Positions 7,013-16,142 of a stretch of 64,000 nucleotides of DNA are shown here, one piece after another (positions within the stretch are counted from its first letter, which is position 1; every line of letters begins with the position of its first letter). Source of the DNA: an uncultured Collinsella sp. (GTDB lineage Bacteria; Actinomycetota; Coriobacteriia; Coriobacteriales; Coriobacteriaceae); contig CAJJZP010000004.1 of the NCBI GenBank assembly GCA_905197665.1, positions 95,814 through 159,813 of the forward strand, in the 5' to 3' direction. Under the pieces are notes generated by a model. That model did not search any database and was not told the DNA's origin. It worked only from the letters and a program-made list of their open reading frames with translations. Made by a program: the position numbers and the translations under genes.

Positions 7013-9655
7013 ATGTTAGACCGTTTTACCGATCGCGCGCGCAAGGTCATGTCCATGGCCAAGCAAGAGGCGCTCGATCTTCATTCAAATAAGGTGGGTA
7101 CCGAGCACCTGCTGCTCGCGCTTGCCAAGGAGGACGAGGGCATTGCCGCCGAGGCACTGCGTTCGCTCGACATCTCCTACGATGACATCATGGATACTCT
7201 CAAAGAGGTCCAGACCACGGTTCCCGAGCCCAGTGAGGAGACCGAGGCCGCTAAGCTCGCCTTTACGCCGCTCGTCATTAGCGTGATGGAGCGTTCATTC
7301 CGCGTGGCGCGTGAGAACAACCAGACCTACGTGTCGACCGAGCACTTGCTGATCGGCATCGTCGAAGAGGGCAACGGCATGGCCATGGACATCCTCATGC
7401 GCTTGGGTGTGTCGTCCGCCTCCATCAAAAAGGCTATCGAGAAACTCACCGCCAAGGACCAGGACAAGAAGCGTCCGCTCGCCGGCGCCGGTGCTGGTCG
7501 TCCCGGCGCGGGCCTGCCGTTCTTTAGCGGCTCGGATGCCTCTCAGCAAAAGGGGAGTGGCACCGATACGCTTAAGCAGTTCGCGACCAACCTCACGCAG
7601 AAGGCGCGCGACGGCGAGCTCGACCCTGTAATTGGTCGCGAAAAGGAAGTCCAGCGTATGATGGAAATTCTTTCGCGCCGCACCAAGAACAACCCGCTCA
7701 TTCTGGGCGACCCCGGCGTGGGCAAGACGGCCATCGTCGAGGGCCTGGCACAGCAGATCGCTGCCGGCAATGTGCCCGAGAACCTTATGAACCAGAACAT
7801 CTGGACGCTTGACCTGCCGGGTCTTGTCGCGGGCGCCAAGTATCGCGGTGAGTTTGAGGAGCGCCTCAAGAACGTGATCCAGGAGGCGACCGAGGCCGAC
7901 GACGTCATTCTGTTTATCGACGAGATGCACACCATCATCGGTGCCGGTTCTGCCGAGGGATCCATCGATGCAAGCTCCATGCTCAAGCCCGTGCTCGCGC
8001 GTGGTGCCTTCCAGATTATCGGCGCCACCACGGCCGAGGAATTCCGCAAGTACCTCACCAAGGACCCGGCCTTCGAGCGTCGCTTCCAGACCATCGATGT
8101 CGAGGAGCCGAGCGTCGAGGACACGGTCAAGATCCTGACCGCGCTCAAGCCGCGCTACGAGGAGCACCACCATGTGCGCTATACGCAGGGTGCTATCGAG
8201 GCCGCCGCGAACCTTTCCAACCGCTACATCCAGGATCGCTTCCTGCCCGATAAGGCCATCGACCTCATTGACGAGGCCGGTGCCCGCGCCCGCATCGCCG
8301 CCAACCGCGCGCCCGAGCCGGTGCGCGAGGCCGAGCATCGCATAGAGGAGCTCAAGACCGCCGCGCAGGAGGCCACCGAGAGCGACGACATGAACAAGGC
8401 CGCCGAGATCACCGAGCAGCAGAAGGCTGCCGAGATCGAACTCGCCGAGGCCAAGGCTGCCTGGACCGCCGAGCTCGACGCCAGCCCGCTCACCATCGAT
8501 GTGAGTCAGATCGCCGATATCGTGTCCGTGACTTCGGGCGTGCCGGTGTCCTCGCTTACCGAGAGCGAGAGCCGTCGCCTGCTGCAGGCAGAAAGCGTGC
8601 TCAAGACGCGCATCATCGGTCAGGATGAGGCTGTCGAGGCCGTTGCCAAGGCCGTGCGCCGCAGCCGCTCGCCGCTCAAGGACCCGCGTCGCCCCGGCGG
8701 TAGCTTTATCTTCCTGGGTCCCACCGGCACAGGCAAGACCGAGCTCGCCAAGACGCTCGCCGAGTACCTCTTTGGCAGCAAGGACGCGCTCATCAGCTTC
8801 GACATGTCCGAGTTCGGTAGCGAGTTCGAGGTATCCAAGCTCATCGGTAGCCCTCCGGGTTACGTTGGTCACGACGAGGGCGGCCAGCTCACTAAGGCCG
8901 TTCGTCGCCACCCGTACTCGGTCGTGCTGTTCGACGAGATCGAGAAGGCGCACCCCGATATCTTCAACATCCTGCTGCAGGTGCTGGAGGAGGGTCGTCT
9001 GACCGATAGCCAGGGCAAGACGGTCGACTTCCGCAACACCGTGATCATCATGACATCCAACGTGGGCGCCCGCGAGATCGCGCAGGATGCGAGTGTGGGC
9101 TTTGGCACCACCGGCGAGCAGGGCCTCACCTCGAGTGAGATCCGCGGCCGCGCGATGGGCGAGCTCAAGCGCCTGTTCCGCCCCGAGCTGCTCAACCGTA
9201 TCGACGACATCGTGGTGTTCCAGAAGCTCTCGGGCGAGAACCTGACCAAGATCGCGCACCTGCTGGTGGACGACCTGCGTCAGCGTTTGATTGCCAACGG
9301 CATGAACATTAAGCTCACCGATGCGGCCTATGACAAGATCGTGGCCGAGGGCACCGACCTCACCAACGGTGCGCGTCCGCTGCGCCGTGCTATTCAAAAG
9401 CTCATCGAGGACCCGCTGTCCGAGGAGCTTCTGGCCGGCGAGTGGGGCGAGGGCGATACCGTCCTGTGCGACGTGGCCGATGGCAAGTTTGTCTTTAGCC
9501 ATGGCACGGGCGAGATCCCGGCACCGCGTCCGGCGGGCACGCTCGGTGGCGATACCGCCCCGGCGGCACCGCACACCGGCAACGCCGCGCCCGTGAGCGG
9601 CGGCGTGACCTCGGGCCCCGGCGGTATGATGCAAGCCGGCTCTGGCGCGCTGTAG
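7013..9655 (+). CDS. clpC: ATP-dependent Clp protease ATP-binding subunit ClpC
   Basis: An 880-residue class I Clp/Hsp100 unfoldase that feeds substrates to ClpP. Two Clp-N repeats occupy residues 1-150, each with a TEHLL motif. The first AAA+ module has Walker A GDPGVGKT near residue 232. A short coiled-coil middle domain (about 410-470, rich in E, A, K) is the ClpC size, not the long ClpB size. The second AAA+ module has GPTGTGKT near 569 and SPPGYVGHDEGG. The C-terminal 50 residues are low-complexity (P, A, G). The ATG at 7013 is preceded by AGAGGA; an upstream in-frame ATG (6935) would add 26 residues not seen in the family. The gene is monocistronic. Confidence 0.93.
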   Translation: MLDRFTDRARKVMSMAKQEALDLHSNKVGTEHLLLALAKEDEGIAAEALRSLDISYDDIMDTLKEVQTTVPEPSEETEAAKLAFTPLVISVMERSFRVARENNQTYVSTEHLLIGIVEEGNGMAMDILMRLGVSSASIKKAIEKLTAKDQDKKRPLAGAGAGRPGAGLPFFSGSDASQQKGSGTDTLKQFATNLTQKARDGELDPVIGREKEVQRMMEILSRRTKNNPLILGDPGVGKTAIVEGLAQQIAAGNVPENLMNQNIWTLDLPGLVAGAKYRGEFEERLKNVIQEATEADDVILFIDEMHTIIGAGSAEGSIDASSMLKPVLARGAFQIIGATTAEEFRKYLTKDPAFERRFQTIDVEEPSVEDTVKILTALKPRYEEHHHVRYTQGAIEAAANLSNRYIQDRFLPDKAIDLIDEAGARARIAANRAPEPVREAEHRIEELKTAAQEATESDDMNKAAEITEQQKAAEIELAEAKAAWTAELDASPLTIDVSQIADIVSVTSGVPVSSLTESESRRLLQAESVLKTRIIGQDEAVEAVAKAVRRSRSPLKDPRRPGGSFIFLGPTGTGKTELAKTLAEYLFGSKDALISFDMSEFGSEFEVSKLIGSPPGYVGHDEGGQLTKAVRRHPYSVVLFDEIEKAHPDIFNILLQVLEEGRLTDSQGKTVDFRNTVIIMTSNVGAREIAQDASVGFGTTGEQGLTSSEIRGRAMGELKRLFRPELLNRIDDIVVFQKLSGENLTKIAHLLVDDLRQRLIANGMNIKLTDAAYDKIVAEGTDLTNGARPLRRAIQKLIEDPLSEELLAGEWGEGDTVLCDVADGKFVFSHGTGEIPAPRPAGTLGGDTAPAAPHTGNAAPVSGGVTSGPGGMMQAGSGAL

Positions 9656-9678
9656 GGATTAAACATACCTTGTATAAC

Positions 9679-9713
9679 GGGGGCGTTTCCGATAAGGAAG
9701 CGCCCTCATTTCT
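9679..9713 (+). terminator. Terminator after clpC
   Basis: GGGGGCGTTTCC pairs with GGAAGCGCCCTC across a short loop and is followed by ATTTCT. Confidence 0.75.
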
Positions 9714-9738
9714 ATTGAAATGCGCTTCAATCTGCCGT

Positions 9739-9767
9739 GCTATACTAAAATCGAGATATAGTATAGC
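9739..9767 (+). promoter_or_regulatory. Operator palindrome of the RelB-PIN module
   Basis: GCTATACT and AGTATAGC are exact inverted copies 13 bases apart, ending 12 bases before the antitoxin ATG. They contain -10-like sequences (TATACT, TATAGT). This is the usual layout for autorepression by a ribbon-helix-helix antitoxin; the role is inferred from position. Confidence 0.65.
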
Positions 9768-9779
9768 AAAGGAGCTGAT

Positions 9780-10139
9780 ATGCCTACGTCAATACTCGAC
9801 ACGCGGCCAGTTCAGATGAACGTGCGTATAGATCGCCAGCTCAAAGAGGCGGGAGACGCCGTCCTGACTCATATTGGCATGACGCCGTCACAAGCCGTTC
9901 GGACACTTTGGGAGTATCTGGTCGTTAACGGACGCATGCCCTCGAAGGGAGATGCGGCGGCTCCGGTTTCTGACGGAGTGGAGCCCCAGCGCATGGAGTC
10001 AAGGGCCACGCAAGGCAGCCATATCGTTCGCGATTCGTGCCTCAAATACGGCATCCCCATCCCTGAGTTCTCGGGAGACTATGACGACCTCTATGAGGAG
10101 GCCATGGCGGAGCGCTATCCCGAATGGGTGGAACTATGA
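9780..10139 (+). CDS. RelB/DinJ-family antitoxin
   Basis: A 119-residue protein whose N-terminus is a ribbon-helix-helix domain of the RelB/DinJ type: VQMNVRIDRQLKEAGDAVL forms the strand and first helix, and MTPSQAVRTLWEYLV the second. The C-terminal half is the expected toxin-neutralising region. AAAGGAG lies 5 bases before the ATG. Its TGA overlaps the ATG of the next gene as ATGA, so the pair is translationally coupled. RelB/DinJ antitoxins usually partner RelE/YafQ toxins, whereas the partner here is a PIN protein. Confidence 0.82.
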   Translation: MPTSILDTRPVQMNVRIDRQLKEAGDAVLTHIGMTPSQAVRTLWEYLVVNGRMPSKGDAAAPVSDGVEPQRMESRATQGSHIVRDSCLKYGIPIPEFSGDYDDLYEEAMAERYPEWVEL

Positions 10140-10657
10140 GCACAGAAGGCGTCCTCAAGCTGTTAATCGATACCAACGTATGGATGGATTATTTTTCTGG
10201 CAGGTCCGACCGTACGGCAAATGTCGTCCATCTGATCGAGATTGCCGACGCCTCGGAGCGGATTGCCCTGTTTGCCTCGTCGCTTTCGGTCAAAGACGTT
10301 TCATATCTTGTCTCGGCGGCAATCAAGCAGGAGTGCCGAAGAAAGACTGGCTCACTGAGCGATAACGCCATTGCGGCGGCAGACGAAACGGCTTGGGCAT
10401 GCGTTCGACAGATGCGCGAGCTAGCCCTCATCGCCCCGGTCGGTGCAGACGAGGTCTTCGACTCCTTTGTGTTCAAGTACCACCACAATGACTTTGAGGA
10501 CGACCTGATGCTGGGCGTCGCCAATCGCATTGATGCCGATTACGTCGTGACGGAGGACAAGAATCTTATTAAACATACCAATGGTGTATGCATTAATGTT
10601 CAACAGGCGTTGAGGTTGGTTGAAGGGTCCAACGCCCCTTCGGCACGGCCCGTCTAG
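10136..10657 (+). CDS. PIN-domain toxin
   Basis: A 173-residue PIN-domain ribonuclease, expected to act as a VapC-type toxin that cleaves RNA using divalent metal. The first acidic site is in LLIDTNVWMDYF (residues about 11-22). The downstream acidic cluster is HNDFEDDLMLGVANRIDADYVVTEDKNL, with the D..D spacing of the family. The start chosen is the ATG overlapping the antitoxin stop; an upstream in-frame ATG (10124) lies inside the antitoxin and is less likely. Target RNA is unknown. Confidence 0.82.
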   Translation: MSTEGVLKLLIDTNVWMDYFSGRSDRTANVVHLIEIADASERIALFASSLSVKDVSYLVSAAIKQECRRKTGSLSDNAIAAADETAWACVRQMRELALIAPVGADEVFDSFVFKYHHNDFEDDLMLGVANRIDADYVVTEDKNLIKHTNGVCINVQQALRLVEGSNAPSARPV

Positions 10658-10805
10658 CCTGCTTTATCTTAATAAAGTGGCGTTTCCCCGCCGTTAGCCG
10701 ATGATGCAAGGGCGCTCGGCGTTTTCGACTGGTTTATGCACGCAAAGTCTGGGAATATACAAGTCGCATATCTTACTGTCTTACCAGTTGCGCCAAGGAG
10801 GCACC

Positions 10806-12263
10806 ATGGACTACAAGATCACCGGCTATGAGCCCGCCCAGCTGTTCCATTTCTTTGAGGAGGTCAGCGCGATTCCCCGTGGGTCTGGCAACGAGAAGGG
10901 CATCAGCGATTTCCTGGTCGCGTTTGCCAAGGAGCGCGGCCTCGATGTGTATCAGGACGAGGTCTACAACGTCATCATTCGCAAGCCCGCATCTGCCGGT
11001 GCCGAGAATGCCCCGACCGTGATGCTGCAGGGCCACATCGATATGGTGTGCGACAAGTTGGGCTCCGTTGAGCACGACTTTATGACCGATGGTATCGACC
11101 TGGTCGTCAAGGACGGCGTCCTCACCGCCAACGGTACCACCCTGGGTGCCGACAACGGTATCGCCGTCGCTCTGATGCTCACTGTTCTCGATGACGATTC
11201 GATCGTTCACCCCGCCCTCGAGTGCGTATTCACCACCGACGAGGAGACTGGCCTGGTCGGCGCCGAGACGCTCGACAAGTCCCAGATTAGCGCCCGCACC
11301 ATGATTAACCTTGACTCCGAGGAAGAGGGCGTTGCCACCGTCAGCTGCGCCGGCGGCGTCGTCGTTACCTACACCTGCCCGATCGTGCGCGAGCACAAGA
11401 CCGGTAGCACCCTCACGCTCGACATCTCCGGCCTGCTGGGCGGTCACTCCGGCAGCGATATCCACCTGGAGCGCGGCAACGGCAACCTCATCATGGCCCG
11501 CATCATCGACCGCCTGATGGTCGCCGGCGAGCCCGCCATCGTTAGCTTTAACGGCGGCACCAAGGACAACGCCATCAACCGTGAATGCAAGGCTGTTCTG
11601 GTCTACGCCGACCACGCTGCCGCCGAGGCCGCGGCCCAGATCGCAAAGGGCATCATCGCCGACGTCGCTGCCGAGCTCGAGGTCTTCGACCCCGGCTTTA
11701 CCTGCACCGTCGAGATTGCCGACGACGCCGAGGTCGAGGCCATGGACCAGAAGTCCGCGCTTGCCCTTATCCGCGCCCTGCGTCTTGCCCCTAACGGCGT
11801 GATTCGCCGCAATGTCGCCACCGACGGCTCCGTCGAGGTTTCCTCCAACATCGGTGTGGTTGCCACCTCTGACGACGAGGTTAAGATCATGCTTTCCCCG
11901 CGCTCCTCGATCACCTCGCTGCAGAACGAGTTCAAGGATCGTTTGCAGACGCTTGCCGATGTCCTGGGCTTCGACGCCAAGTTTGAGTTCGAGTATCCCG
12001 GCTGGAGCTATGCCGAGCATTCGCCGGTCCGCGACGTCTTTGTCGAGAGCTATCGCGAGCTCTTTGGCTCCGAGCTGCGCATCGAGTCCATTCACGCCGG
12101 CCTTGAGTGCGGCCTGTTTGCCGAGGCCCTGCACGGCCTGGACGCCATCGCCGTGGGCCCGACGCTCTCCGATGTCCACACCCCGGACGAGAGCATGGAG
12201 CTCGCTTCTGCCGAGCGCTTCTACGAGCTGCTCATCGACGTGCTCAAGCGCCTCGCCGCGTAA
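10806..12263 (+). CDS. pepD: Aminoacyl-histidine dipeptidase (M20C peptidase)
   Basis: A 485-residue PepD-like di-zinc peptidase that cleaves Xaa-His and other dipeptides in the cytoplasm. Metal-ligand motifs are visible in order: LQGHIDMVCDK, GADNGIAVAL and TTDEETGLVGAE, followed by a dimerisation (lid) domain beginning near GLLGGHSGSDIH. The C-terminus has a final metal-ligand histidine in VGPTLSDVHTPDE. AAGGAG lies 4 bases before the ATG at 10806. The frame stays open 35 codons further upstream, but that stretch has no ribosome site or family similarity. The gene is ended by a strong terminator. Confidence 0.9.
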   Translation: MDYKITGYEPAQLFHFFEEVSAIPRGSGNEKGISDFLVAFAKERGLDVYQDEVYNVIIRKPASAGAENAPTVMLQGHIDMVCDKLGSVEHDFMTDGIDLVVKDGVLTANGTTLGADNGIAVALMLTVLDDDSIVHPALECVFTTDEETGLVGAETLDKSQISARTMINLDSEEEGVATVSCAGGVVVTYTCPIVREHKTGSTLTLDISGLLGGHSGSDIHLERGNGNLIMARIIDRLMVAGEPAIVSFNGGTKDNAINRECKAVLVYADHAAAEAAAQIAKGIIADVAAELEVFDPGFTCTVEIADDAEVEAMDQKSALALIRALRLAPNGVIRRNVATDGSVEVSSNIGVVATSDDEVKIMLSPRSSITSLQNEFKDRLQTLADVLGFDAKFEFEYPGWSYAEHSPVRDVFVESYRELFGSELRIESIHAGLECGLFAEALHGLDAIAVGPTLSDVHTPDESMELASAERFYELLIDVLKRLAA

Positions 12264-12322
12264 AGGTCACATTAACGGCGATCTAAAACCTTTGCTGATG
12301 GGTTGCAAATGACATTACGAGA

Positions 12323-12366
12323 GGGGGCACCCGAGCTTTTGCGACGGGTGCCCCCTTTCTTCTTTT
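12323..12366 (+). terminator. Strong terminator between pepD and hipA
   Basis: GGGGGCACCCG pairs with CGGGTGCCCCC, followed by TTTCTTCTTTT. It sits between convergent genes; the T-rich tail serves pepD. Confidence 0.88.
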
Positions 12367-12390
12367 AAGAAATGGGAAATTGATTGGCGT

Positions 12391-13695
12391 CTAGCCCATA
12401 TCCGCTTTGATGAGGTCGAGGGTGCGCTGGCAGTTTTCGCGGACGGGCCCGAGCATATGTTCGCGCAGGTCCGCCATGCCGGGCAGATCGGCGTATTCGT
12501 CCATGACCTCTTCCATGCAGATAGGCACTTCGTAGGCAAGGTCCATCATGGTTGTAAAGCAAAACTTCTCGGTTAGCCCGGCATCGGTGAGTGCCGCTTC
12601 CAGCACGGGGTCGCCTTCACCATGGTATCGGCGGATAGCGTTGGGTCCGATACGCCCCACGCGATTCTCGCCGCCAACGCTCATGGCAAGGCGTGCCCGA
12701 CGTCGCATGCTCTCATACGCCAAGCCCGATGCGACATCGTACATGGGTGCGAGTGCCGCGTTTGTGCCTTTGCCTAGGATGAGCGAGTAGTTTTTAGCGT
12801 GTGCGTCAGGCGCTCTGATAATGGCGTTATAGAACAACATATAGGTAAAAAGCACAAGATTCATGTGGTGGGGGACTGTGTTAATCAGTCGTTCTTGGAT
12901 GTCTCGTGTAGTCGGTCCTCCGTCGGCGGTGTATTTCTGGCTTGGCAATACACCGAGCGCCTGGCAAAAGTCCTCCTGATGCAGCCTTTCGATACTTCCG
13001 CTGTTATTGACCATTCTGTCGTACCGTTCAACGACGAGTGCGGCTTCGTCTTCAAATGTGCAATAGGAGACGTTGGCAGTTGGAATGCCAACACGCCGAG
13101 CCGTTTTCATGCAGACGAATTCGTTTAAGGCCTGATGTTTGAACCCGACGACACCATTTTTGAAGATATGGGTAGTGGGGGATGACCCTAGACATTCGTA
13201 CCATTGGCCATCATGCCAAGCTAGTGCAAATTTGCCTTGGTTGCCGCCCAGGGACCAGCTTTCGTTGGAGCCCATCCATGTCTCTCTTTCGTCATCGCGA
13301 ATTGCTTTAAGCTTGTGAGCGATTTGAGAATTGGTAAGCGGGCGGTATGCGGAGACCCTGCCACGGACGGCGTCTAATTGATCGGCTCGACAAAACTGAA
13401 CGGCCCCCGCGCAGTCAAGACCGATATGGCACAAGAGGGCGACGGGGTTGTTAGATGCAACATCATGCTCGGTGGCAATGGCGCGACGCTGCTCTTGACT
13501 GTCGGGCAAAAGGCCAAATAGGAACGGGCGGACGATGTTATGGCCATACGTGCGATTGGAAAGCGGCATTGTTAGCGATAGCGGTGCCCCGCGATAGGTT
13601 GGGGCGTATACAAAGCTGCAGAGTCCATGCTCGTCTTGCCGGAGAGTGCCTGCGATTTCGCCACAAATGAGGGTCGCAAGCTCCATTTCTGCCAT
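12391..13695 (-). CDS. hipA: HipA-type serine/threonine kinase toxin
   Basis: A 434-residue HipA homologue. The N-terminal subdomain spans about residues 1-105 (SLTMPLSNRTY, LLPDSQEQRR). A glycine-rich loop, SLGGNQGKFALAW, lies near 145-157. The catalytic motif DAHAKNYSLIL contains the Asp and Asn of the DxxxxN loop, and YDVASGLAYE is the metal/ATP segment after it. In E. coli, HipA phosphorylates glutamyl-tRNA synthetase and causes persistence. All key residues seem present, so the kinase is probably active. The ATG is directly adjacent to the hipB stop with no spacer. The substrate in this organism is unknown. Confidence 0.88.
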   Translation of the reverse strand: MAEMELATLICGEIAGTLRQDEHGLCSFVYAPTYRGAPLSLTMPLSNRTYGHNIVRPFLFGLLPDSQEQRRAIATEHDVASNNPVALLCHIGLDCAGAVQFCRADQLDAVRGRVSAYRPLTNSQIAHKLKAIRDDERETWMGSNESWSLGGNQGKFALAWHDGQWYECLGSSPTTHIFKNGVVGFKHQALNEFVCMKTARRVGIPTANVSYCTFEDEAALVVERYDRMVNNSGSIERLHQEDFCQALGVLPSQKYTADGGPTTRDIQERLINTVPHHMNLVLFTYMLFYNAIIRAPDAHAKNYSLILGKGTNAALAPMYDVASGLAYESMRRRARLAMSVGGENRVGRIGPNAIRRYHGEGDPVLEAALTDAGLTEKFCFTTMMDLAYEVPICMEEVMDEYADLPGMADLREHMLGPVRENCQRTLDLIKADMG

Positions 13696-14127
13696 TTATT
13701 TCACAACCTTACAGCCAAAGGAGAGGTCTGAAGTGTCGGTAAGGCCTTGCTCGGCTGCGATTTGGGCCAGCAAGGCACCATAGGAAGATGGCGCTCCTTG
13801 TCGAGCGGGTCGTCTGCCTACGCTTGGCTTTGGCAGGGCATTCGAGTTCGCGATAGGGAGGTCCGCTATCGTCGTTGGATGTTCGGAGGGCGATGCGATG
13901 GAGTCGTTATCGCTTTGCGCAAAGAGGCCTATGCCGAGTGCGTTAAAGACAGTCAGCAACTTGTCGAGCCGAATACCCGTGGCGTCTCCTAGCTCGAGCG
14001 ATGCGAGCAGGCGTTCCGAAACACCGGCTTTTTTAGCGAGGGCGGCACGGGTGAGACCCTGAGCCTCGCGTGCCTGACGCACATAGATGCCAGCTTGCCG
14101 CGGTGTGGTGATGGGAAGGGTATCCAT
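13696..14127 (-). CDS. hipB: HipB-type antitoxin with Xre HTH
   Basis: A 143-residue protein with a Cro/C1-type helix-turn-helix at about residues 12-65 (IYVRQAREAQGLTRAALAKKAGVSERLLASLE). A linker of about 50 residues rich in Ser, Pro and Ala follows, then a C-terminal segment GAPSSYGALLAQIAAEQGLTD. It is longer than E. coli HipB (88 residues). AGGAGA lies before the ATG. It should bind and inhibit HipA and repress the operon through the palindromes just upstream. Confidence 0.85.
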   Translation of the reverse strand: MDTLPITTPRQAGIYVRQAREAQGLTRAALAKKAGVSERLLASLELGDATGIRLDKLLTVFNALGIGLFAQSDNDSIASPSEHPTTIADLPIANSNALPKPSVGRRPARQGAPSSYGALLAQIAAEQGLTDTSDLSFGCKVVK

Positions 14128-14140
14128 GGCGATCTCCTAA

Positions 14141-14211
14141 CGTGCAGACTTTTGCATATCAGTATGACATGCAAAAGTCTGCACGAAAAGGCATTATGCA
14201 AAACTCTGCAT
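14141..14211 (-). promoter_or_regulatory. HipB operator array: three TGCAAAA/TTTTGCA sites
   Basis: A perfect 17-base inverted repeat (CGTGCAGACTTTTGCAT and its complement, 11-base spacer) lies 13 bases upstream of hipB. A third site, ATGCAAAACTCTGCAT, follows 10 bases beyond it. The repeated half-site and promoter position indicate cooperative autorepression, as in known HipBA operons. Confidence 0.75.
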
Positions 14212-14251
14212 GAGACCTCTACATTGACGTTGAGCTTATGAGAGGCGTTTT

Positions 14252-14848
14252 TTATATCGCGAGAATCCCCAGATGCTCAAGCAAGATCTTAAGCCCGATG
14301 AAGATGAGCACGACGCCACCCACGATGGTGGCAGGCTTTTCGTAGCGCGCGCCAAAGGTGTGGCCGATCGCTACGCCGGCGACGGAGAAGATAAAGGTCG
14401 TGATGCCGATGAGCGACACGGCGGGCATGATGTCGACCGAGAGCGCGGCAAATGAGATGCCTACGGCTAGGGCGTCGATTGAGGTGGCGATGGCGAGGAT
14501 CAGGTACTCGCCCAGGTCAATCTTTTCGGCATCCTTGCCGTCGCCCTCATCCTCGTCCTCGTCCTCGTCCTCGTCCTCGGTAAAGGCCTCCCACAGCATT
14601 TTGCCGCCAATGAAGGCGAGCAGGATAAAGGCGATCCAGTGGTCGATGGGGCCGATGATGCCCATAAACTGGCTGCCAAGTGCCCATCCGATCACGGGCA
14701 TGCCGGCCTGGAAGCCGCCAAAGAACAGGCCGAGCACTACGGCGACCTTAAGGTTGATCTTCTTCATGCCAAGGCCCTTGCAGATGGATACGGCAAAGGC
14801 GTCCATCGAAAGGCCAACGGCGAGCAGCACGAGCTCTGCGAGTCCCAT
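14252..14848 (-). CDS. mntP: Manganese efflux pump MntP
   Basis: A 198-residue six-helix membrane protein with the two-fold repeat of the MntP family: LSMDAFAVSICKG near residue 14 and TSIDALAVGISFA near 121 carry the paired Asp residues thought to bind Mn2+. The cytoplasmic loop between the repeats is a run of alternating Glu and Asp encoded by a tandem CTCGTC hexanucleotide (about 14548-14580). The gene stands alone. About 200 bases upstream contain no recognisable yybP-ykoY manganese riboswitch, which often controls this family. Confidence 0.88.
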   Translation of the reverse strand: MGLAELVLLAVGLSMDAFAVSICKGLGMKKINLKVAVVLGLFFGGFQAGMPVIGWALGSQFMGIIGPIDHWIAFILLAFIGGKMLWEAFTEDEDEDEDEDEGDGKDAEKIDLGEYLILAIATSIDALAVGISFAALSVDIMPAVSLIGITTFIFSVAGVAIGHTFGARYEKPATIVGGVVLIFIGLKILLEHLGILAI

Positions 14849-15074
14849 AGTCTGGCTCCCTCTCTGCGGGCGGGCCCGCGTGTACCTCTTGGGGGAGCAA
14901 CATAAAGACTAACCTTGGCACATGGTTGATTGGGTAGTCAAAAGAGCCCGTCCCAAATTAGCTATCTTAGCGGTGTTCGCTCATTCTGTAAGCATCGGAT
15001 TTCGCGAGCGCCGCGGGGACAAACCGTGAGAAACTATTTAGCGTTTATGGAGCGTATACGATGGGAGCGATGCC

Positions 15075-16142
15075 TTGGATAAGAACGAGCTGCAAAAGCG
15101 TATGGAACAGGCCATCCGTCTGACGGCACCTGGTCAGCCGATCCGCACTGCCCTCGACATGATCATCGCCGGTCACCTGGGCGCCCTTATCTGCGTTGGC
15201 GACACCGAAAACGTGCTCGCTGCCGGTAACGACGGCTTCCCGCTCAACATTTCGTTCACCTCGAACCGTCTGTTCGAGCTCTCCAAGATGGACGGCGCCA
15301 TCGTCATCGACGGCGACCTCACCCAGATCCTGCGCGCCAACTTCCATCTCAATCCCGATCCCTCGCTTGCCACGAGCGAGACGGGCATGCGTCATCGCAC
15401 CGCCGCTCGCATGTCGGTGCTCACCGATGCCATTGTGATCTCGGTCTCGGCCCGTCGTGCCGTCGTCAACGTGTACGTTCACGGCAAGAGCTACGAGATC
15501 CAGCCCGTCACCACCATCATGAGCTCGGTCAACCAGCTCGTCGCCACGCTCCAGACTACCCGTCAGTCGCTCGACCGCTCCCTGCTGCGTCTGACGGCCC
15601 TCGAGCTCGACGACTACGTTACGCTCGCCGACATTACCGGTATTTTCTCGAGCTTCGAGATCATGCAGCAGGCAAAGACTGAGCTTAAGGATTGCATCGT
15701 CAAGTTGGGCAACCAGGGCAAGCTCGTGCAGATGCAGCTCGAGCAGCTCGCGGGCTCCAGCATGGATACCGAGTATGACCTGATGATCCGCGACTACGCA
15801 AGTGATTCTTCCGAGGCTAATGCCGAGAAGATTCGCGCCAACCTAAGCCGTATGACACCTAAGGACCTGTCCGACCCACAGCATGTGGCGGCGGTTCTGG
15901 GTTACGACGACCTGGACGAGGACTCCGTCATGACGCCACTGGGCCTGCGCACGCTTTCGCGCGTGTCCGTCGTGCGCGACGGCGTGGCCGAGAAGATCGT
16001 CGACGAGTACGGCTCGTTGCAGGAGCTCATGGACGACATTAGCGAGGATCCGGAGCGCCTGGGCGACTTTGGCGTCAACAACCCTGCCATTCTTGCGGAC
16101 TCGCTGTACCGCATGAAGGGCACCAAACAGGGGAACGCATAA
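15075..16142 (+). CDS. disA: DNA integrity scanning diadenylate cyclase
   Basis: A 355-residue DisA. The N-terminal DAC domain has DGA at residues 73-75 and RHRTA at 106-110, the catalytic motifs that condense two ATP into cyclic di-AMP. A helical middle and a C-terminal helix-hairpin-helix DNA-binding region follow (ILGYDDLDEDSVMTPLGLRTL, then DEYGSLQELMD). The chosen start is TTG with GGGAG 6-8 bases upstream; the ATGs nearby are in another frame. Its TAA overlaps the ispD ATG, starting the operon disA-ispD-ispF-cysS. Confidence 0.9.
   Translation: MDKNELQKRMEQAIRLTAPGQPIRTALDMIIAGHLGALICVGDTENVLAAGNDGFPLNISFTSNRLFELSKMDGAIVIDGDLTQILRANFHLNPDPSLATSETGMRHRTAARMSVLTDAIVISVSARRAVVNVYVHGKSYEIQPVTTIMSSVNQLVATLQTTRQSLDRSLLRLTALELDDYVTLADITGIFSSFEIMQQAKTELKDCIVKLGNQGKLVQMQLEQLAGSSMDTEYDLMIRDYASDSSEANAEKIRANLSRMTPKDLSDPQHVAAVLGYDDLDEDSVMTPLGLRTLSRVSVVRDGVAEKIVDEYGSLQELMDDISEDPERLGDFGVNNPAILADSLYRMKGTKQGNA

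Noticed and set aside
14849..15074. Manganese riboswitch (yybP-ykoY) upstream of mntP
   Set aside because: The conserved loops of that riboswitch could not be found on the minus strand in this gap.
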